Assembly (NCBI GenBank): GCA_028015205.1
Contig: CM051513.1
Span: forward strand, 46,380,841-46,444,840
DNA from: Mytilisepta virgata
Lineage: Eukaryota > Mollusca > Bivalvia > Mytilida > Mytilidae
Length of the DNA: 64,000 nt
Direction of reading: 5' to 3'
The position numbers and the translations under genes were made by a program. The notes beneath the pieces were generated by a model. It was given only the letters and a program-made list of their open reading frames with translations, was not told where the DNA came from and did not search any database. Position 1 is the stretch's first letter; every line of letters starts with the position of its first letter. This document shows positions 22,376 through 31,867 of the stretch, piece after piece.

Positions 22376-22436
22376 ATGAGAACATTGTTTCTGTTTGGTT
22401 TTATTGTATTGTACGGAATAGCATATAGTCGTCGGC
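22376..22436 (+). CDS. Kunitz gene, exon 1 (signal peptide)
   Basis: Twenty codons plus one base. A later GT (22441, GTATAG) would give phase 2 and not fit exon 2, which settles the donor at 22437. Without splicing the frame closes at TAA after 28 codons. Confidence 0.78.
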
Positions 22437-24204
22437 GTACGTATAGTTATATATGGTATTAATTTCCTATTTAAATTCGACGTTTTGATGCAAGCTGCAT
22501 GCGCATATGTCATTCTGTTATAAGGTATGTAAGATACAAGTTTAAAATTTAGTTGTTAACGTTTTTCCCTTTTGAATATAAATTGCTTTAAAGAAAAATA
22601 TAATTAGAAAATGAATTAATGAGGTATAATATCAGGTTTCTCCCTATCACTCGAAATTAAATATAATGACGTTATACAGATAGATAGATTTATTCACCAA
22701 ATCCAGGCCCACAAGGAGGGGGGGGGGGCATTTTTTACAATAGACAAGTACATAAACAAATTGATTATTACATGAAATATATATATGTCATTAGATAAGT
22801 GAAAGCCTGTATAATGGAATGGGTGATAATCAAAACCAAAAGCCACACGAAATTCTGTACTAATCATTCACTTTTGTAGCGTTGGTGTCTAAAAAGTTCA
22901 GAATTGGTCACTTTGACGTAAAATATTCTTTGATACAATTCATATTTTATCAATTTACAACTCGTCAGTTGTGCTCAAGGATAGATGTTTGTGGTTGCGT
23001 AAACACGTGGCCTTGAATCCTGGATATCTTTTTTATCGCAGATTCAATGAAACTGATTTGTTTTTCACACAAGTCCAATTTTGCCTTAAATCATTTATTT
23101 TCAGGCGATATGCAGTACTGGGCCCGTATGCATAATTATACCTAAGATTAATAAACCCCGCCCCTTTAGTTGTATGCATAATTCTTACATGTAGTTTAAG
23201 ATAACACTTAATTGGCGTAAGCTCCACCCATAACAGGTGTTTTTGAACTACGAAAATACTCAAGTTTTCACTTAAGTGTAATGTACATAGTATACACTGA
23301 GCGTATGGCTATGAAATTTTATAGTCTGGTATATTTAACTCTCAAAAAACCGGCAATACCGCTTTCATACTATTGTGTATATTTGATTGGTTTTGGTAAA
23401 CTGCAATCCTTAAAAAAATAAATTTCCTCTATAACTAAGTATACTGTGGAACAACCGCATCTTGACACGTAGAGTTACTGTGTATAATGATATAACTACA
23501 TGTAAACAAAACAAATTTAAGTGTCACTATCTTCATATGAAAGGTGTAAGTAATAACTACCAGCTAAGAATTCGAATGTGACAATCCATCAGTCGGAGGG
23601 TTTAAGGTTTACACACAAAATGATCGGCCTTTAGAAGTAAGAATGAAAGGATGGGGCGGGGGGTGGGGGGGGGGGGGGGGGTTAACTCTCTAGATTTTCG
23701 ACTGGAGTGTGCGGAAATGGCCTAAGAAAAGGTACCCGAACATATACTAGAATACATGTCAATATTATACCCGAAAAATAATTTTGATAAAAATACCTAC
23801 CCGAAAAACAGCCATATCGAAATACTGCACACCGAACTAATTCTGATCTGAGGAATTGAATAGCACTCAATTTGTAACTTGACACCAGATGATTAATGTG
23901 TATAATGTAGAGTTGAATGGCACATAAATCCATCATACAGCACATGTCCCCCCTGTCTCGGGGGGGGGGGGGGGGGCGGGGGGGGTGTTGGAAAGGTGAT
24001 TTAGTAGACTGGATGGGGGGGGGGTCGGCCCCCAACATATATAAACCAACATAACATGTTATGGAAATCCCCTTTGTGCATGAGTCTTGCTGTAAAGAAT
24101 CTCCACGATATATGGTTTATTAAACATCTAATATAATTTTCTTTATAAGATATCTCATACATTATATGAGATATCTTAAAAACTATATGAAATTGAAATA
24201 TCTC

Positions 24205-24238
<34 letters not shown>

Positions 24239-26127
24239 ATATAAAAAATATTTATAAGATATCTTATATACTTCATAAGATATAAAGAAAATTATATGAG
24301 ATATCTTATAAATTATAATAAATTATATGAGATATCTTATAAACTATATAAGATATCTTATAAACTTTAGTAGATATCTCATAAATAATTTTCATATAAG
24401 ATATCTCATATAACATATAACATATATTATAAAGTTATGAGATATCTTATATAAATTATAAGATATCTCATAAAAATTATAAGATATCTCATAAAAATTA
24501 TAAGATATCTCATATAATTTTCTTTATAAGATATCTTATAAACTTTATAAAGTTTATAAGATATCTTATATATTATATGAGATATCTTGAAGTTAGAATA
24601 AATAGTAAAACGGCTTGCAATACTTTTGTGTCAAGAATTGATATACCCCTTTTTCCATATTTTACGAATAAGCTTAATGCAACTACCTAACACACAAAAT
24701 TTCAGAAGTGTTGGGGTGTCAGATGACACAATTCTGTGATGGACGGAGTGACCCGACTCCTAGATCTGTTTCTGCCTTCGTCGACGAAGGTAATAAAATG
24801 TATAAATTGAAAATTAAATAGGAATTAAAATTAGAAGCTTAAACTAAATTTTCAAAATTCGAAACCTTTGGGTCCCATTATAGTTTTGAAAATCCAAATT
24901 CTAAAACCTTAGGGACGAGAACAAAAGTTCAATGTAGGATAACAAACTTAATTCAAATAGTTTGGGTGGGGGGGGGGGAGTAAAAATCGCTGCAAGTTTT
25001 GTTATCCGACATCGATTTTCGGATATGCCCATATTGGTCAATCAATTTTTCCCAAATTAAGTTAAGAGGGGGGTGGTGGGGGTCAGTGAAAAAACTATGT
25101 GAATTAAGTTTTTTATTCTACATTGAACTTTTGATCTCGTCCCTTATTGAGAAACTATATATGACATATGTCAATATTATAGATAAATAAAATGTGTAAA
25201 TTGCAAATTGAAGATGACCGAAAATTAAACACACACACACACACACACAGAGATAAAAAAAAAAGCAGCAATAAGAGTAAAAGATGCCCAGCCTTGATCA
25301 GGAACACATGAAAAGAGATCACGGTTAGTCAAAAACTCACCAAAGTGTCATACGTGTTTAGATAAGTCTCTGCAATTCACCTAAAGTTTACATTCTAACA
25401 AAAATGGTGACAAAAATTTGTGTTTCACATATCTATAACTTCTCAATTAACTGTTAGTGAAATGGGAACCAAAATAACAATATATCCAAAGTGCACTTTT
25501 ATTTTTATCTTGCGATCGTTCGGTCAATGAAAGCGATTTGGTTTGGTGCTTGACTCAATGTTATACCAATCTTGGGGGTAATTTAAAAAGGACTTTAAAT
25601 AATTTGAAATCAGATATTACACAAGGTCAACGCCCGCGGACAATATATAGCCCAAGTGGTCCTTAAAACATCATATTGCACTACAGTGAAGTGTTATAAA
25701 ATTAAAGAGCATGCATGACTTGAAAATCATCGTTTCTAAAAATATCTCACCGTGAAATATCACAAATACGGACTACGATTTAAAACACACTATTTCTATA
25801 TAAATCTAAAATGAAATGTAATAATGGTATTTACGGTCTCTCGCACTTTTCCTGTCAATACAAAGAATACTTCATTTCATAAATTAAGTGTTGTGTAAAC
25901 AGATGAATGGTATAATTACTATAAATATCTATCTCTTTTTTGTAGTTCGACATAGATGTACTCTTCCACAGGATATTGGATTTTGTCGTGCCAGAATTAG
26001 ACGCTATTATTATAATCTAGAGAATGGGAGGTGCGAGCAGTTCTTTTATGGTGGATGTCGTGGAAACCGCAACAATTTTAGAACACTAAATCGTTGCCGC
26101 GAAAAGTGTAATTATACAGTAGAATGA
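22376..26127 (+). CDS. Secreted single-domain Kunitz-type protease inhibitor (two exons)
   Basis: The model is join(22376..22436, 25946..26127), 80 residues. Exon 1 encodes a signal peptide (MRTLFLFGFIVLYGIAYS) and two arginines, and ends in phase 1 at the donor C|GTACGT. Exon 2 begins after ATCTCTTTTTTGTAG| and restores the frame. The mature part is one Kunitz/BPTI domain with six cysteines at 25, 34, 50, 58, 71 and 75, spacing 8-15-7-12-3, exactly canonical, with FFYGGCRGNRNNF. The residue after the second Cys, where P1 is expected, is Arg35, which predicts inhibition of trypsin-like serine proteases. A phase-1 intron before the domain is usual in this family. AATAAA at 26190-26195 follows. 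The 3.5 kb intron carries a GATATC palindrome array and a Harbinger-like MITE. Role (defence, digestion or matrix) cannot be told. Confidence 0.85.
23655..24026. repeat. Poly-G tracts
   Basis: Three long G-rich runs (about 23655-23682, 23959-23988 and 24014-24025) lie within 400 bases in the Kunitz intron. They may have uncertain lengths in the assembly. ORFs on the minus strand here are translations of C-runs. Confidence 0.85.
24120..24595. repeat. Array of AGATATCT palindromes
   Basis: I count 15 GATATC hexamers in about 470 bases, nearly all inside longer palindromes of the type TATAAGATATCTTATA or ATGAGATATCTCAT, separated by AT-rich spacers. An (AT)n run lies at about 24212-24235. The spacing is irregular, so it is not a simple tandem repeat. 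Confidence 0.9.
24912..25143. mobile_element. Harbinger-like MITE with TTA duplication
   Basis: Ends GGGACGAGAACAAAAGTTCA and, reverse-complemented, GGGACGAGATCAAAAGTTCA. The terminal repeats extend about 40 bp. TTA flanks both sides (24909-24911, 25144-25146). GGG-starting termini and a 3-bp TWA duplication are typical of PIF/Harbinger elements. It is 232 bp, non-coding, and carries two internal G-runs. Confidence 0.85.
25946..26127 (+). CDS. Kunitz gene, exon 2 (inhibitor domain)
   Basis: It enters in phase 1 and carries the whole inhibitor domain and a short NYTVE tail before TGA. The unspliced frame reaches back to an ATG at 25888, but those residues are translated intron. Confidence 0.92.
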
Positions 26128-26189
26128 ATATTTTCATTTGAAATAATGTTTTAACATCATCAAATCAATAGATAAATGCTTTTCCTTTC

Positions 26190-26195
26190 AATAAA
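26190..26195 (+). terminator. Polyadenylation signal of the Kunitz gene
   Basis: AATAAA, 62 bases after the stop codon. Confidence 0.6.
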
Positions 26196-26199
26196 AATT

Positions 26200-27560
26200 T
26201 TTTAGAAGGGGTATATAGATACCCTTGTCCGTCCGTCCGTACGTATACGTCCAGTCCGTCCGGCTTGGTTAAGTTTTTGCATTTAGGTCCATTTCTTAGA
26301 AATCTATTGAGACATATCAATGATATTTTACCATCCATTTTAATTCTAAAACCTTATTGCACATCTGCAAACGGTGTTTGACAATTCTCTATCAAAAGTC
26401 AGCAACATTTTAATAACCACGACCTATATTTTATGCTCGAGTGACTGGTAAAATTTTTGTATTTTGGTATATCCTCAAAGAACCTATGATAGTATACTAG
26501 TATTAATGATATTTCACAAGTACAATCATGTTAAATAGTACAACACAACTCAGCAACATTTTGGGTTACCATGACCTACATTTTATGCGCGAGTAACTTT
26601 GATTAAATTGGTGCATTTTAGTCTATTTCTAAATAAAACCTGTGTTGATATATCAATATTTTACAACTGAAATAATCTTAGTTCAACAGAGATCACCAAT
26701 ATACATGTTTAAGTCCACATGACCTACATTTCATACTTGGGTGATTCTTATAAATCTTAGTGATGTGGATTCAGTATTTTTAATGCGATAAAAGTTAATT
26801 ATTATAGTGAAGAACTTTATGCCATTTCTTTTGTCGTCAAAATTTTCAGTTTTTGAGTTAACAAAAATCTCATTTTTTCACAAAAGATTAATTTCGCTAT
26901 TGTCTATCAAATTACCGGACATAACAAGACTAGTCTATATATTTGGCAAAAAAGGAGGGGTTTAAACAGAAATAGACTGACCTTTTGCCACAATTTGTTG
27001 GGACACTTACTCAAATTAAAAAAACCTAAAACACAAATGTTATGCAATCATTCTAGGAAGAAACTGAAAAACTATAAAATTAATTCAATGAAAAATGAAA
27101 AAAAAGTTAAATTCGTCATTTTGAAGTGGACCCACCTTTTTGAAAATCAAAGTTTTAAAACCTTATTCCACATCCAAATATGGTGTATGACAATATTGTG
27201 AAAAAAAACGCAATACAGAAATTAAAAAAATGAAAGTGGAGTTTATTTCACCAGCTTAATTTTCGACCTTTGACCCATGTTGGCCCCAATTTTAGAAAAT
27301 TAGAATTCTTAAAACTTATTGTGGATCTAAATAATGTGTGATAATGCTGTATAGAAATAAAATGCATAAACTGAAAAATGAAAGAGAAGTTTATAATGCA
27401 CAAGTCCTATAGAACCCAAGTTTAAAAATTCAAAATTCTTAAACATTAATGGGGATCTACAAGTAGTATGAAACCATTCTGTATAGAAATTAAATTCCTA
27501 AACCAAAATGTGGAGGAGGAATTGATGTTACAAGTGATTATGAGCTAGAAAATGAATATC
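26200..27560. repeat. Dispersed repeat with (GTCC)n; no gene
   Basis: The stretch opens with CTTGTCCGTCCGTCCG and contains several loosely repeated sentences ('AAAACCTTATT.CACAT', 'GACCTACATTTTATGC'). The left part matches the reverse complement of 17655-17700. ORFs are short and low complexity. Confidence 0.5.
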
Positions 27561-27645
27561 CGAACTAATAAAATGTTGGAAATAGTTGCACAGGATTTGA
27601 AACTTCAGACATACTGCTTTAAAATGAAGAATTCTTCTAAATAAA

Positions 27646-28290
27646 ATGGCGCAAAATAAAACAAGTAGCAATATGACATATAGGTTAAGAGAAGGAATAA
27701 AACGATTAAAGTTGCTTTTTGTAGGTGAACAAACTGGACAAGATTCTACCAGAAGGGGAAACAGCGGTTTCCATGGTGAACATTATGCAGGGAGTTTTGG
27801 AAGGCTGTCTGGAATGAATGGCAAAGATGGACAGGACGGTGAAAATGGACAAGATGGAATTGGGTTAAATGGAGGTCGAGGCGGTAGTCGAGGTTCAGGC
27901 GGTACAGGGGGTCAAGGAATCAATGGAGGAGACGGTGGAAATGGTATGAACGGAGGAGACGGTGACAGGGGTTCTGCACTGATGGACCATATTGTTCAGG
28001 AAATATCACATGATGGCATACATGTCTTTGATATGCACGGCAGTAATAGTAGCACCAGAAGCAGTGAACGCATAGATCATAGCGGGAACGGGGGAAATGG
28101 TGGCCGTGGTGGAAATGGAGGTCATGGCGGAAACGGAGGTGGTGGCGGAAATGGTGGCCGTGGTGGAAACGGAGGTCATGGCGGAAATGGTGGCCGTGGC
28201 GGAAATGGTGGGCATGGCGGAAATGGAGGACACGGCGGAAATGGACGGCGTAGGGGAAATGTCGGCCGTGGTCATAACGGCGGACGCTGA
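27646..28290 (+). CDS. Gly-rich low-complexity protein, unknown function
   Basis: An uninterrupted 214-codon frame starts at an ATG. Residues 1-45 are ordinary (basic, RLREGIKRLKLLFVGEQTGQ). Residues 55-110 are G-x-x-G-x-x-like (NGKDGQDGENGQDG). A short non-Gly island (about 112-140, VQEISHDGIHVFDMHGSN) follows. Residues 145-214 are GGNGGRGGNGGHGGNGG-type repeats. No signal peptide is evident. Only one strand gives a Gly-rich protein, with G, N, D, R and H chosen at variable positions, which looks more like a coding repeat than noncoding DNA, but a repeat-driven open frame cannot be excluded. I do not recognise the family. Confidence 0.5.
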   Translation: MAQNKTSSNMTYRLREGIKRLKLLFVGEQTGQDSTRRGNSGFHGEHYAGSFGRLSGMNGKDGQDGENGQDGIGLNGGRGGSRGSGGTGGQGINGGDGGNGMNGGDGDRGSALMDHIVQEISHDGIHVFDMHGSNSSTRSSERIDHSGNGGNGGRGGNGGHGGNGGGGGNGGRGGNGGHGGNGGRGGNGGHGGNGGHGGNGRRRGNVGRGHNGGR

Positions 28291-28439
28291 AAAATCTGTC
28301 TACGTAAAAATTGAGAACCTGATAACAGCTATACCGACTACTTTGATACGTTTTGTTTATTTTATGTATTTATTTTTTCGTTTCTTTAATACATTTTTTC
28401 AGTATCATGAGTAATACTATCGGACTTCATTTGTTTTAC

Positions 28440-28794
28440 TAACCGCCTCGGTGGTCTCGTGGTAGCGTGGTCGCCCCGAGTGCGGAAGGTCGCGGGTTCG
28501 ATCCCCGGCCGGGTCAAACTAAAGACATTAAAACTGGTATTTGCTGCTTCTCCGCCAAGCCCGCGGCATCTAGGACTAAGAGCAAAGACTGGTCGGCTCG
28601 TATAATGTGTCCGAGTGAGGTGATATGTCTTCCTGCGGACAGTTACCTCTTGAGCTAGCACATTAAAAATCCGACTTAGCGTGTCAGTCTAGTACAAAGC
28701 AGAGATCATATTCATTATCATATCAACATGTTCTCGTCCTGATATGCACCTGGTTGCCACTGGACGTTAAGCAATAATTCATCCATTCATCCAT
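28440..28794 (+). mobile_element. SINE family 1 (tRNA-derived), full length
   Basis: The head has tRNA-like promoter boxes: 'GTGGTCTCGTGGTAGCG' (box A region) and GGGTTCGATCCC (box B). A body follows ('GTGTCCGAGTGAGGTGATAT'), then the tail 'GGACGTTAAGCAATAATTCA' plus ATCC repeats. A perfect 12-bp target duplication CATTTGTTTTAC lies at 28428-28439 and 28795-28806. It is a SINE head, not a functional tRNA gene. Confidence 0.92.
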
Positions 28795-29084
28795 CATTTG
28801 TTTTACCTTCATGTCCAAATTAGGAGTATTAGGAGTATTATATGGGGATATTTTAAGTCGTATTTGTGATTGTGCCGGATATTAAGTCACTTGAAGAGTA
28901 AGTCATGTGACTGCAACCGGAAGTGATAGTTTTCCCGCCATTTTAGATTGTTTTGTTTTAATTCGAATAAATTTTTAAAACCTAATATTTTAAAGCATCT
29001 GTGTAACACGGATTGATTACCTTGGAGATCAGACAGAAATTAGTGTGTGTGTTGGGGGAGAGGGGGGGGTTGGGGAATCTATTA

Positions 29085-29960
29085 TAAAACAGATACCCCT
29101 CATCAGTTGTGCTTGGCTACCATGCACCCCTCATCAGCTGTACTCGGCTACCACGCACCCTTCATTATGCTCGGCTACTGATTCCTCAGCTGTGCTCGGC
29201 TACCACACACCCTTCATCAGCTGTGCTCGGCTATCATGGACTCTTCATCAGCCGTTCTCGCTACCAATGACCCTCAGCTGTGCTCGGCTACCCGTACCCT
29301 TCATCAGCTATGCTCGGCTAATAGGGACCCCTTAGCTGTGCTCGGCTACCACGCACCCTTCATGAGCTGTGCCCGGCTACCACGGACCCTTCATCAGCTG
29401 TTCGCGGCTACCACGGACCCCTCATCAGCTGTGCACGGCTACCCGCACCCTTCATCAGATAAGCTCGGCTACCACGGACCCCTCATCATCTGTGGGCGGC
29501 TACCACGCACGCCTCTTCAGCTGTGCTTGGCTACCACGGACCCCTCATCAGCTGTGCTTGGCTACCACGGACCCTTATCAGCTGTGCTCGGCTACAACGC
29601 ACTCCTCATTACCTGTGCTCGGCACTTATCAGCTGTGCTCGGCTACCACGCACTCCTCATCAGCTGTGCACGGCTACCACGCATCCTTCATCAGCTGTGC
29701 TGGGCTACCATTGACTCTCATCAGCTTTGCTCGGCTAGCACGGACTCTCATCAGCTGTGCTCGGCTACCACGGACCACTCATTTGCTGTGCTCGGCTACC
29801 ATGGACTCTCATCAGCTGTGCGCGGCTACCATGGACTTATCAGCTGTGCTCGGCTACCACGCACTCCTCATCAGCTGTGCGCGCCTACCACGCATTTCTC
29901 ATCAGCTGTGCTCGGCTACCACGCACCCCTCATAGCTGTGCTCGGCGACCTAGCTGTGCT
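29085..29960. repeat. 30-bp minisatellite
   Basis: About 29 units of the type CATCAGCTGTGCTCGGCTAC + CACGGACCCT, with 5- to 6-base deletions in some copies. Because 30 is a multiple of three, frames of up to 258 codons stay open in two or three phases. These are not genes. Confidence 0.93.
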
Positions 29961-29984
29961 CAAGCTCGAAGATGTTGAAATCCA

Positions 29985-30280
29985 AAAACATCTAAAGACA
30001 GAGTCCATGTGACATCTAAAGACAGAGTCCAGGTGACATCTAAAGACAGAGCCGAGGTGACAATTAAAGACAGAGCCGAGTTGACATCTAAAGACAGAGC
30101 CCAGGTGACATCTAAAGACAGAGCCGAGGTGACAATTAAAGACAGAGCCGAGTTGACATCTAAAGACAGAGCCCAGGTGACATCTAAAGACAGAACCGAG
30201 GTGACATCTAAAGACAGAGCCGAGGCGACATCTAAAGATAGAGCCGGTGTGACATCTAAAGACACGGCCGCGGTGAATTT
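29985..30280. repeat. 24-bp minisatellite
   Basis: Twelve copies of GACATCTAAAGACAGAGCCG + AGGT. A 72-bp higher-order unit (three variants in fixed order) is repeated in the middle. It directly adjoins the 30-bp array. Open frames on both strands are artefacts. Confidence 0.93.
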
Positions 30281-30420
30281 CCTTTTTTTCACAAAATTTC
30301 GTATTTTTATAACATTAGATTTTAAGTATCATTTTTGTTAGTTTTGTGTGTTTTTTTTAATTTTGGTTCATTTGTATGTTTCCGAGTTTAGTGTGTCGTC
30401 CATTTCACTGAACTAGTATC

Positions 30421-30482
30421 CATTATTGTTTAGAGGCCAACTGAAGCCCGCCTCCGGGTGCGGAATTTTCTCGCTGCGTTGA
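30421..30482 (+). repeat. Abundant dispersed repeat, copy 2 (fragment)
   Basis: TTGTTTAGAGGCCAACTGAA, then GCCCGCCTCCGGGTGCGG; same family as 14035-14189. Confidence 0.75.
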
Positions 30483-30642
30483 AAACATATGCATGCAAAT
30501 ATTCTATCCATCTTCTTAATTCTTTTTTATTCATGTTTATTCCTACTAAAGAAAAATGTTTGTGCAAAATCAGGAATCAATGTAATTGTTCCAACTGTTG
30601 GGAAAAAATCTTCACTGTCCATAAAGGTTAACAAGTACATGT

Positions 30643-30647
<5 letters not shown>

Positions 30648-30702
<55 letters not shown>
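30648..30702. repeat. (TG)n(TA)n microsatellite
   Basis: A short GT run passes into about 24 TA units. Confidence 0.95.
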
Positions 30703-30703
<1 letters not shown>

Positions 30704-31838
30704 TATATGTAGATGTAACTACCATAAAAACCCTAAACGCAAATTCAGTAATAAAATCGTCGCAAACTGTTATCATTAGCAAATTAATTTAGTTCCATTA
30801 TCTAGATTTTCTGACGCATTAAACAAGGCAGATTATGCCCCAGCGGACTTAATATACCACCAATCCTAAAATAATGTTCTACCCTATGTTTAAAAATAAA
30901 ATACATTGAATTCCATCTATTCCACTGTGTTCCGAACATTTTGATAAAAATGCGTATTTCCGGTAACCCTTCGACCAAGCCATTTCAAGCAAAACAATAA
31001 TCATCTTTATTTATATACCTTTTTACCCATAAAAGATTGATGGCATAAACATTTACACATAAGAAAAAATACAATATAATATCAAAGGGCAAACAAAATT
31101 CAAAATTATGCAGACTTCATTGACTCTCCTCAGTATATAGCCACGCCTTTTTCGTGTTTTTTTTTTTATGCCAATGATCGGAGCCGAATGCTGCACAATT
31201 TCATCCGAAGACACATAATTCAATTAAAAAAATTATTTGGTTTAAAAGTAAATATAGTAGGGTCTAAAGTAAACCTCATTTTCAATAATCTTGAAAAAAA
31301 AATCTTTTCCAAGTCGTAAGATATGCTGATTGAACAGCTGTTGATCGTAACGTTGCATATAATATGTGTAGGAAAAATTAATTTCATCATCCATCTCATT
31401 TTGATAACAATATTTGCAAAGTCTGTCTTCTGGTTTAAATTTGTGATATCTTCCTCTTACTATAGTTCTAAAAAGTTCTTAATTTTGATTAATACTTCCA
31501 TTCTTTAAATCTTTTATTTTAAGTAAATATATTCTATTTTATAATTATTTTTCATTTTACTATATCAATATAACTTGTTACTTTCATTTGAGGAATTCAA
31601 TTTTGTAAAGAATATTTCTTCATAATTATTCTGAAGAGTGTAAAGTATTTGTTACCTAACCAAATGTCCGGTGACGTTGAAGATTGATCTTAGCAAGTTT
31701 TTTTTTTAAACTGGTTCTCGGTTCAAATTATTTTTACATCACATTGCTCATTTAGTATCCAAGAAAAACGAAACAGAAATCGAAATTCTTCGAAGGCCCG
31801 AAATCAGCTGCATCTTAGTCAGCCAAGAAAAAAGAGAA

Positions 31839-31867
31839 ATGGGTGTTAAAGTTCACATTGAATATTG
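31839..31867 (+). CDS. Selenoprotein gene, exon 1
   Basis: ATG in context AGAGAAATGG; 29 nt, nine codons plus TG, which joins the T at 36000 to make the first Cys of CxxU. The donor is GTTAGT. Confidence 0.85.

Noticed and set aside
28006..28275. Antisense Ser/Thr-Ile-rich ORF
   Set aside because: Shadow of the Gly-rich plus-strand frame.
28441..28515. tRNA gene
   Set aside because: It is the head of a SINE with perfect 12-bp target duplication; no mature tRNA end or cloverleaf closure.
29236..30012. 258-codon protein
   Set aside because: It is a 30-bp minisatellite; alternative frames are equally open and there is no signal peptide, domain or splice context.
29085..30280. CRISPR-like array
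   Set aside because: Units are contiguous without unique spacers, and the context is animal DNA.
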